Assembly (NCBI GenBank): GCA_015501585.1
Contig: JADNRY010000469.1
Location: forward strand, 1-45,801
DNA from: Rhodocollybia butyracea
Taxonomy: Eukaryota; Basidiomycota; Agaricomycetes; Agaricales; Omphalotaceae
Reading direction: 5' to 3'
DNA length: 45,801 bases
Position numbers and translations under genes: made by a program. This document shows positions 9,637 through 19,236 of this stretch, in pieces (position 1 is the stretch's first letter; each line of letters begins with the position of its first letter). The notes under the pieces are model-generated. The model had not been told where the DNA came from. It worked only from the letters and a program-made list of their open reading frames with translations, and searched no databases.

Positions 9637-12033
9637 TTACGATGTCTCAACTCCCTCCATAAGTTTGTCCTGGGCTTCATCCTGGTCACCGCCAGACGAC
9701 GTACGAAGAGAACGAGGACTAACCATGACCGGCGACTGTTCACCTCGAGGACTCCCTGGAGAAAGAATGACCAAATCTTCCACTGGAAGACTGGTTGTTG
9801 AACGAGTTGGAGAGTCCAGAGGAGGAGTAGTGGCCGGAGGGACTTCGAGCGTATCCTCGGGAACAGACCCATCGGGCGCTGGAACAACGGCGACCCGGAT
9901 GTTCTTGCTAAGGAACTGTTCATACCGTTCATTAGTCTTGAAACGGAAGTCCGAGTCCCATCCCATGAAGGAGCACAAAAAGCTCCAGTGCGTGAGGTCC
10001 AACCGGTTCTTGGGGAATGTTGGAACATAGGATTCCACGAAAACAAGCGGGTCCTTGCCAATGTGACGGAGCTCCTGAACTTCGCTCTGCAGAGAGGTAA
10101 ACAGCTTCTCGACCATGCGGTTGAGTTGGTTGCGGGTCTCGATGGCAGTGTCATAAGCCTCGCGAACACGAAGGACAGTGCTGACTTGCCGGGCCACGTC
10201 TATGATAATGTTAGTTAGTAGAAAGTCAGGAAGCATTAATTAGTACTCACTAATTGGTGCGTTCTCTGCCAACTTGTACGTATTGTTGAGCACCTCGACT
10301 AGTTCCGGCACATGAAAGGTGTCTGAACAAGGTTGGTGCGACGTAGCACAGTTTGGACATCCAGTCCCATACTTACGGTTACCGTGTTCGTCACAGGCAT
10401 ACGAGCAGTCCGGCTTATCCTGCTTATCCTCTCCCTTGGTACCCTTGGTGCGGCGACCGCCACACTGGATGCAAGGGTTCTCACGGATAACAGCCGGAGT
10501 CTGAAAATCATGTTAAAATTTAAATTATCAATAAACTGAAAACTTACTCGACACAATGCGCGGTTCGCTCGGACAAAGTCCAACCAAGACATTTGGTGAT
10601 CGCCCGTGCTGAGTGCAGGAAGATCCTTGAAGGCATCTAACTCAGGAGTAAGGCCCCAAGTGAGCTCAGCCTTAAAAAGTTCCTTTGGCTTCTGCAATAA
10701 AAAGGCCGAAGCGTTAGTCTTGAAGGGTAGAGAAAAACGGAATAGAACTTACTTGGGTCCCCTTGGGGACAATCTCGTCAAAAGACGGCAGATCCATGGC
10801 ATCATGCTCGAAACGAACAATCACGGTGCGGTATTCTCGAGATCCACTCTTTGCAAACTCCTTGGATGATTGTGCAGCGAGTCTGTTGAAGATGTTGTCG
10901 AGGTCAACGTTTCCCACATCTCCCTCGGGAACAAGGAAAACCAAGTTCTCGGGCGGAGTATGCACAGGTGTAGGTTCACGGGAAGACTCCGCAAGTGGGG
11001 CCCCCTTGATCTTAGAACTGGAAGCCACGGGAACGGGGATCTCGACAACCGGATTGGACTTCTTGACAGTCTTGAGTTTAGGAGCGGGACGAGGGACAGG
11101 AAGGGATGCAGCCTCGATTTCTTCTGTGGGCTCATTCTGACGTTTGCGTTTCAGTTTGGGCTAGGAAAAAAATGAGACAGTCAGAATCTGGGAAAAAGAA
11201 AGGAGAGTAGGAACTCACGGTGATCACGGAGGGGTCCCCCTCTTTGCCTTTGCCTTTGCCTTTTGGCTCTACTATCCTATCCTTTCCTTTAGTCGAGACT
11301 GAAGCATTGCTCCCTCTCGCCGGACCTTTTGCTTTCAGAGCCTTCGAGGTCATCGAAGGTCTGGTCGCCGAGCTAGTTGCCAATTTAGGTGTGACAGTCG
11401 CTGGTTTAGCCTTGGGCTCAGCTTTCACTTTGACCTCAGCCTTTGAGGGAAGTGGAGGTTTAGACGAAGTCTTCTTGGCGACGGTAGCACTGCGAGTAGA
11501 ATGACAAGGGATCTTGCGGGATTCCGAGGAGTCCTAAAAAGAAATATTAAAAGTTAAAATGATAACAATATAAATAAAACGGGGAAAAGGTACCTCTGAG
11601 TTCACGGAAATAGCCTCATAAGGCGATGCCCTGTCCTCGGAAGGACCGTCTTCATCTGAGGCTTCTTCCTCCTCCTCCTCGTCGGTAGGTTCACCGGTGT
11701 CCAGCCGACTAAAGTGGAGGTCACCTTGAGTTAATAACCACGCCGATTCACGACATCCCTGGTCAAAAGGGAGAGGAATGGGAAGGTCGGGTGTCTGTCC
11801 GCGATGGAGGGCGCTTGCCTAGGCAAAGTTAATAAAAAGAAAAGATAAAGTTAGTGCGAGCCACGTACCAGGATCCGGTCAATAAGAGCCCCATCCAAGT
11901 ACCAGCTTGGTTCCGTGTCGTTGAGCTGTAAAGCGCTTCGGACAGCGGCGGAAAGGCGTTGAGCAGCAGCAAAAATGCCCTCGATAATTAAAGGAACATT
12001 CTTACGTCCCACAACATGGGTACGGAGGAATTT
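9637..12033 (-). CDS. Large spliced protein with Cys-rich zinc-binding-like region, 5' end missing
   Basis: Seven minus-strand exons (11869-12033, 11594-11818, 11219-11533, 10753-11160, 10548-10691, 10251-10500, 9637-10199) join in perfect phase through GT-AG introns of 47-61 nt and give at least 689 residues with no lesion. N-terminal part: ordered (GIFAAAQRLSAAVRSALQL). Middle: acidic, then a Lys/Pro/Ala-rich disordered stretch. Exon 10251-10500 holds paired cysteines, C-x2-C-GGR, then C-x3-C, C-x2-C and a final C, likely to bind zinc. C-terminal part: a coiled-coil-like helix (ETRNQLNRMVEKL) and a Ser/Pro-rich tail. The first exon should lie beyond 12033 but the sequence there looks unrelated, so the 5' end is probably cut off. 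Function unknown; proximity to a gypsy element suggests a repeated, element-associated family. Confidence 0.7.
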
Positions 12034-12986
12034 CTATCATAACATACTCTTCGTCGGTATGTGGGGCTGTCGTCTCTCTAATGAAGGTGCGCACCTATCA
12101 TCTGCCTTAGCATTGATCATAGATCCTGTGTGCCAGCAGAATGTGGAGCCTCGTTTTGCAAAAATCGGTATTGCCGCTGCATAGTATAAGCTTTACACGT
12201 AGCATCGATTATTGTTCGTCGTGTTCTGTCTGCTCACGAACTATAGATAAGGAAGCAGTCAAAACTTAAAAGTAAAAAGACACATCATCTTCCCATACAG
12301 AAGTTGGCTAACCCTTCCCTTCTGATAGCTGTGAAAGGACGTCCTTCGTTCCGGACTCTGTCCGAGTGTAGTAACAGCCAACATGCTTCCTTGTTTCTTA
12401 GTAAAGTATCCTTTGTTGTATGTCTTCATCACTCTGCCTAGTCCCGACAACAATTCCCAGTTTTGAATCGCTCTCATCGAATACACTCATCTGATCCTAT
12501 TAGTACTTAGTATAGGTTTCGCAATATTTTCACAATATTTCTCAAAATTATGACATATTTCGTGGAGGCAGTTTCCAAACTTGAAAGACTTGAAAAACCC
12601 TCAATCTCCATGGTCATTAAACCGTTTTCCTGGTGCCCCCCTATCTGTTCCAGCATTCGCCGTAAATTTGGAGCAGTTTGAAATTGAGTGGACATTAACT
12701 CAAAGAAGAGCCGAGAAGAGCCCGCTGAACAACCACCGAACGTCGCAAACTTCTTGAAAGCATGATACATCTCAAGGATTTCCCAGGAAATGAATTTATT
12801 TTGCCTATCTTAGTACTCTGTGGGATGCAATTCTAGTGGATAAGGTTCTGTCGACCCAAGTTTTGACTTGGTGAAAAGTATACACTCTATAGCAACTTTA
12901 TAGCATTGATACACCACGTTCTTACAAGATTTAGTTAAATAGTGCAGGTCAATCTGTACATGTACTTATCTACCAACACGACCAGC
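12034..12986. other. Intergenic, no supported gene
   Basis: Sequence turns AT-rich and repeat-free. A plus-strand open frame at 11975-12184 ends in IDPVCQQNVEPRFAKIGIAAA but has no start context or recognised family. The last part is the upstream region of the permease gene; no clear TATA box was seen. Confidence 0.4.
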
Positions 12987-15749
12987 ATGACAGAAACCAA
13001 AACTTCTGAGGATGACAGAGAGCTCATCACCCTGGGCTATGTGCCCTCGTTCAAGCGTGAATTCTCCAACTTGTCCACGGTATGTCCAAGGTGTGTGTTG
13101 GGAAATCCCATACTCATAGGCGTAGATCAGTTTTGCTTTTAGTGTCATAGTGTGTCTATCCCTGGCTATCGTTATACTTCAAGGTCATGACACTCTGAAA
13201 GGGTTTGTGCTCGAGTATCGCAATGACCTTCAACACACCACTTTTAACGGGAGGACCATCTTCTGTGAGTTTCAACTTTCAGCAACCAAGAATTGCAAAC
13301 TTTCTGATGCCCCCTCGTACTTTCCCCGTAGGTGGTCTGGTGCTGGATCCTTGGAGCATGTATGTGCTTTACGCTTGGCGCAAGCGTCGCCGAGATCGTA
13401 AGCGCTTACCCTACCTCGGGTGGATTGTGGGTTTATCGCTACTGGTGTGATATTGTCTTGATGATTTTTTGTTTACTCGATTGACGAAGATACACTGCTT
13501 CTGCTCAACTTACCCCTAAAAAATACCGTACACGAGTAAGCACTCACATGTGTTCGCTGACCTCGAAATTTTAACCGAAGAACCCAGGTGGGATGGGGTG
13601 TAGGGTGGCTAAACATGCTCGGTATATAACTCCGCTATGTGTTGTCGTAGTGCTTACTTGTTAACTAGGTCAAATTGCCGGAGTTGCGTCATCAGAATTC
13701 GGGCTCTCAGAGATGATATGGGCTGCAGTGGTAATAGGCAAAGTGAGCATTTGTTGACCCAATTTTCGTAACAGACTAAATATTCTTAGGACGGGAACTT
13801 TGAAGTAACACAAGTTCGTAAAATCGTGTGGACTGATGTGTCCAAGCTTATCATCATGTAGGCAAAAACTGTATGGCTGTTCGTTGTCCTTCTCGTAGTG
13901 CATGGGACCTTAGTTGGTGTTTTTCTGTCTTTCCAAAACTGTCTCTGATACCCCAAGCCTAGAATTGCCTGGCAACTCGCTGGCTCGCGCGCTTGTCCTC
14001 AGGATATATGTTCGTGAATTTGGGAGCGACTTTCTGTGAGCTGACCTTATCTGGTCTTATCCTTGATGTTTTCGAACCAGATTTTCGTTATAGTGATCGT
14101 AATTGTTCTTCTCGCAATGACACCTCGCTCTGAAATGCATGCCGCCAACTATGTTTTCGGGGCTCAAGGTTTTGACAATCAAACCGGTGGATGGAATAAT
14201 GGGCTCGCTTTTGTGTTTGGCTTGTTCAGTGTTCAATGGACGGTCAGCTGATTGCCAATTTCTGTATCGTGTCAATACAGTAGTAATACTGACATCGTTT
14301 AACAGATGACGGTAGGCGCACTTTCCAAAGAACTGCCTATTGGACTTTAATCGTTTATTATAGGACTACGATGCTACAGCCCATATCTGGTAAGTTTCTC
14401 TCCTTCAAAATTTGTCATATTCATGCTTATTTTCTTATAGCGAAGAGGTGAAGCGCGCCGCATACGCAGGTAGGTGAACTTTTGCCTCTTCCGTGGGGAC
14501 AATTGAGACTGATGAAGCAACGATAAGCCCCAACTGCTATCTTCGGTATGCAAAATCTTATTACAACCCATGACCTGCCTTCTGATTTCTGATGTGCCCT
14601 AGTGGCCGGTATGAAATATCGTACACCAATTCGTAGTTTGCGCTCTAATCTTTGACTCGGATACGCTAGTCATCGGTACAGGGTTGATTGGGTGGCTCCT
14701 AAACATTGTGCTCATATTATGCTCTGGCCCTCTGTGAGCCATCTCTTCTTACTGGTTCGGCCCCACCTGACGTCGTAAAATATCTAGAACAGACCTTCCT
14801 GGGGCTACTGGCTTGGCTTTCTTACAGGTCTATCCTCATTGTCTGATTAAGCTGTAGTCGTTTGACCCTTGATATACAGATTATGTATCTCAGGATGGGA
14901 AAAGCAGGCGCACTCATACTATGGGTGAGTCCTACTTCTACATCAGGTCAACGATGTCTTCGTTGATCAGGCCAAAACAGGTCCCCGTTTGTTTTACAGC
15001 ATTTTTCGTTGTCCAAACCGCTCTCCAGGCTGTCTCGCGCACATTCTACGCATTCAGCCGTGACCATGGTAGACTATTTCTGGCTCATCCCACCTCACTC
15101 ACCGCTAATGGTTTCCCAAAAGGGTTTCCCGATGGGGGTTACTTTGGATACAACTCCAAGCTCACTCAAACACCCCTTCGTGCTATTATTTTGTGTACGG
15201 TCCTCAGCATCATCCCTGGTCTTCTTGATTTGGCCAGTCCTATTGCGTCCAACGCCATTTTTTGCACTCTGTGCTATATCTCTTGACCTGAGCTACATCA
15301 TTCCATTTTTCTGCGCCGAGTGTTTCAGAACCATCCCGAGGTTATGTTCAAACCAGGTCCATTCTACATGGGTGACGGGATCATCGGGCTGGGGGCCAAC
15401 TGGATTTGTATTTCCTGGACGTTGTTCGTCTGTGTGATTTTATCATTCCCTACAATCCTCCCAGTCACGCCACAAACAATGAACTATGCATCGGTAAATG
15501 GCCTACATTTTACTGTTTATGATTAGTCTTGATTTATGTTTACAGGTAATCACTGTGGGAGTGATGGTGGCTGCCTTGTGAGACTGCTTATCAGGCACTG
15601 CCAAATTACTAACACGTCCTCACAGCGCCTGGTATATTATCGACGGGCACCGTCATTATCACGGCCCTCAGTCAAATATTAGAAAACTCAAGGAGAAGAG
15701 TGAGCTGGAGAAGGAGGATGAGGAGAGAACATCTCAAACGGAGGTTTAA
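12987..15749 (+). CDS. Amino-acid/GABA permease (APC superfamily), 23 exons, local frame break
   Basis: A plasma-membrane or vacuolar transporter that imports amino acids or GABA by proton symport. Splicing 23 exons gives 1,575 nt, or 524 residues plus stop, the usual family length. Recognisable segments in order: ELITLGYVPSFKREF, ISFAFSVI, SSIAMTFNTPLLTGGP, GASVAEIVSAYPTSGGL, VGWGVGWLNMLGQIAGV, GGWNNGLAFVFGLFSVQWT, TDYDATAHICEEVKRAAYA, GTGLIGWLLNIVL, ALQAVSRTFYAFSRDHG, LSIIPGLLDLASPIAS and GPFYMGDGIIG. Introns keep phase throughout. Two exons are only 6 nt (14306-14311 and 14603-14608). One extra T in the T6 at 15258-15263 and one missing base near 15311 cancel out but leave a TGA at 15284. 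It is either a fresh null allele or an assembly error. Confidence 0.85.
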
Positions 15750-16139
15750 ACTTAGGTTGATGAATGACTTTCGCAGCACATTTCTGACGATTTTGAATAA
15801 CTCGCATTGAGCGAGTCGGCCTGAATTACGTATCTTTCCTCAAGCCACTCTCTATCGCTACGTGATTCCGTTGTGATAAATTACTTCCAAGCAGTTGTCG
15901 TTGTGTTCGTCAAGGAGGCGTGAAGGCTTTGCTGCCAAATTTGTGGGCGCTCAGCAGACGGCTTATAACTTGACACAGGCTCGACCCATACTTGGAGTCG
16001 GGTAGCGGGCATTGCCGCGTGTCGGCGCTGCCGGTTATTTAAATACAATCTTAGATAGGCCCTGGCGATAAATATGTCCAACTCCCAGACTCGGAGACTG
16101 CTTCAGGCCTAGGCAATAAATACTAACACTGAGATATGA
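15750..16139. other. Intergenic, no supported gene
   Basis: This holds the 3' flank of the permease. No open frame with codon bias, no RNA gene and no repeat copy was recognised here. Confidence 0.4.
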
Positions 16140-16830
16140 GATCTGAGCGCTGGCTGAGTCTAGGCCGGAGAGAAGTGCTGGAGACCGACGACATACATTT
16201 TTATTGGCCAGCATGTCCTCTCATATGTTCCGTATTCCCTCAAACCCGGGAACGGGGCTTGGGTAATGATGCTGAAAATCAAGAGTAGCGACATACATCG
16301 CTGTTGAACGTCGAACAAGCTAGTCGCGTTGGCACGCAGCTGCAAATTCTTCGTAGTTGATCAACCGAACTCCTCCAGATAGCAGTACTATCCCAGAAGT
16401 AACAGAGTATGTTACTGCTTCTGGCGAAAGAGGAGAACCCGCAGCATACAGGTGGGATTATATTGTTTCGAGCTGTTCACAAAGTATCGGAACAGAATCA
16501 GCAACAAATCTACGAAATAATAAGAAAGGAAATCTAGAGTTCATTCGATGCATCTTTACCCAAGTCAAATTGGGCCATAATGGCCGGCAGGAACTAGTTT
16601 TCGCATCCTTACTCATTGGTCAGGCTAGTTTTCGCGGTTGTCGCCTCCAACAAAGGTGTGGGAGATTCATTGAACGAGGTTCTGATATCAGTCCGTGGTG
16701 AAGACAGAAAGAAGGTTTGGCAACTCGAGAGGACCAGCAACAAGTGGAAATTCGGTAATGAGAACCAATGACTTTCCAAGGGTTACAAGTCACCTGCGTT
16801 ATTGCACACCCGGCGGAGAAGTGCAACTTA
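16140..16830 (+). repeat. Dispersed repeat, copy A
   Basis: This stretch aligns by eye over about 690 bp with 28950-29620 in the same orientation. Shared words include GAGATCTGAGCGCTGGC, AGTATCGGAA, AACAAATCTRCGAAATAAT, CAAGTCAAATT, GCAGATTCATTGAACGAGGTT-like sequence and CCCGGCGGAGAAGTGC. Copies have diverged with many small indels. No coding capacity or terminal repeats were seen. Confidence 0.75.
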
Positions 16831-19110
16831 GGTTGAATCGTGGGGGGTTTATATTAGACGAGAGAGTCGATCTGTATCTTCATTTTGCATGGGTCCCGGA
16901 TATAGTAAAGTAACGCGTGCTTCAAGCTCAATTCAAGCTAGCCGTCTTGCAATTGTAAGTTGGCAAAGAATCTGAAAAGTTGTTCGTGAATAAAATTTGT
17001 CCATCGAATTCGCTCTGTGACGAAAACAGGCTTCAATAAAACTCTAGCCTAGCTAGCAGTCTTTTGCGGAGAATACTCGTTCGCATATAAATTTACGACT
17101 GTCCGACGCAATCATACTTAATGCAGTGTATCTGGGCGCGCGCGTGAGAGGTGTGTTACAAAGTCAGAACAGGTCAGAACAGCAGCACCATTATCTTAGG
17201 GATGCAGCACAGCAAGGGCAGAAGTCAAGAGTGTATGTATATTGACAGTAGCAAAGCCACTAATTGCAAACAGCGTATTGAGAGTGCAGCGAAACTGTAT
17301 ACAAGCCCAGAAACCATTATCTTTGAAAAGAGTCAATGCCAGAAATGTTCTGACAAGATTGACCATGAGCTTGTATAACAGAATGAAAAAGAGGATACAC
17401 ACCGAGCAAGGAAGACCGCACTTGGCTGTTCAAACGTTCAACGTTCAAATTTTAAGACTTCCAGCACTTCCAGCAAGCCACACAGCCCATATTAGCCATA
17501 TTTATCCTGATCTTCTACACCACGCTCCATCGGACTGTGAAGAAAATCGCCAGGTATGTCCAGAAAAGCCTAAGGAACGCGTCGGATATTAGTCCTCTGG
17601 AGTCACTACGTTTCATCTCGTCGCTGTCTTGGCGATCATTTCCCAAAAAACACCATATCCATATCCATATCCCTGTGCAAATACGCTCTAATGCTCCCCT
17701 CTACTAATAGTGTTGATATGGCCCAGATTTGTTTGGGCATAAAACATGCAGTATATGCGTGTTTTTTGGCACCAAGTCATGCTGTATTAGAGATATGCAC
17801 TGTACAGAGTATTCTAGAATCCGCCGTTACCGCGCGGCATCATTAAAAGACACAGATGTTAATTGTTGATGACATCAAAACTGAGTCTCGGCAACAGAAC
17901 ACAGTTGTAATCAATGATAGTGCAAAGAATACTGAAACCCACCACAAATATGACTTATATTCAGACTATTGAAGCGATCCAAAGGTATCTTATTACAACT
18001 AGAAGACTACTAGACAGAAGGAACAGGTATCAACATTAAACGGTCCAAGCGGGACTTCCCATCAGAAATTGATGTGAGGAGATTAATGTATCGCCGACCC
18101 CGAGGAGATTGATGCGAGGAGATTGATGTGCCGAGGTTCCGGGATCATATCAAGATCATGCCGCGGCGTCCCGCAGATTTAAGACAGCGCGTGAAATAAA
18201 TATTTCATGAGCTGTTTATTGAATAACAAGAGCATATGTACTCCCACACAACTCATATGGTGTATTTACACTGTGATATTGAAATACAGTATATAAGAAG
18301 GTGTTCCAGACGAAATGGAGGCAAGCACTTTCCTCCCCCCATTCCTGTTACAGGGTTGGTGTGGTTGGTTTGTGTCTTCTAGTGACAAGTGCACATTAAA
18401 CAAGAGTACAAGTTAAATGAAATAAGAAAGTATAAAGAAAGAAAACCAAAGTCCTCAGTAACTACCTTATGCTCCAGAAAGTTAATAGCAGTGAGAGTGT
18501 TGTGAGTAGCGCATACTCTCTCTGTCAATTGTACTTTTAGTGTAAAGTCTAAGTTCAGGCAATTGAAAGATGAAGATTAAAGCATGCCCGAGTTTGTTAG
18601 AATCTCGAGACAGAAAATCTATCACAACCTTGTAAATATGATGCAGATGTATGTACTTGCAATAAGAATTCTGATTTGTTCAATGATAACCCCCTTGAAC
18701 TCATGTTAGTCTTTGGTGTGTGTTGGTGTTGGTGTGAGGTATTCAGCTTCATAGTAGCATTTTATGCATAGCCCAGAGTCGGCATATCAGTGTCCGTATT
18801 TGATTGACCCGCTAACGGCTGCGAAAAATCTGATCGTTGTGGTGGAAGAAAGGCTTTGAACTTTGCTGTACATGTAGGGTACTTGACTGTGAAGTCGAAG
18901 CAAATGTGACGGTACAATAGAGCGCCGGGTCAAAGCGCCCGTGCTCTCTTCCATTCATCCAATGCTATTGCAACTGCCAGTGAGTGGCAGTCTTTCTCAT
19001 ATCTTATTCTTCTTTCGAGATCATTGAATAATTCATGGTAGCATCTTGATTCTGACTGATTCCAACATAAGTCGAATCAGTGAACGAATCTTACGGAACC
19101 GCGATATATG
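16831..19110. other. Long non-coding stretch, possible LTR remnant
   Basis: No gene is supported. Around 18287-18302 ACAGTATATAAGAAGG gives a TATA-like core, followed by pyrimidine-rich DNA and TGT/GGT-rich sequence to about 18420, which resembles the promoter part of a decayed LTR. Short GAGGAGATTGATG repeats lie at about 18070-18135. Paired terminal sequences and target duplications were not found. Confidence 0.3.
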
Positions 19111-19117
19111 TCAACCT

Positions 19118-19166
19118 TTCCTAGGAATCGATGCGGTCCCGCTAAGGAACGGCTGTTCCTAGGAAT
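19118..19166. promoter_or_regulatory. Duplicated palindrome TTCCTAGGAAT in RT-like gene promoter
   Basis: The palindromic word TTCCTAGGAAT occurs at 19118-19128 and 19156-19166, 38 bp apart. Between them AGGAAC-GGCT-GTTCCT forms a small hairpin (19145-19160). The wider arms (TCAAC ... GTTGA) are also inverted. The pair lies 70-120 bp before the ATG at 19237, the right place for an operator or cruciform. Confidence 0.45.
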
Positions 19167-19236
19167 TTGTTGATATTTAATTCATGGTAAAGATTGCTTA
19201 AATACCACGGTGTTCATCGTTTATTCCCATCTCATC

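Noticed and set aside
11975..12184. Small plus-strand gene
   Set aside because: It overlaps the antisense exon, has no recognised content and no promoter or splice partners.
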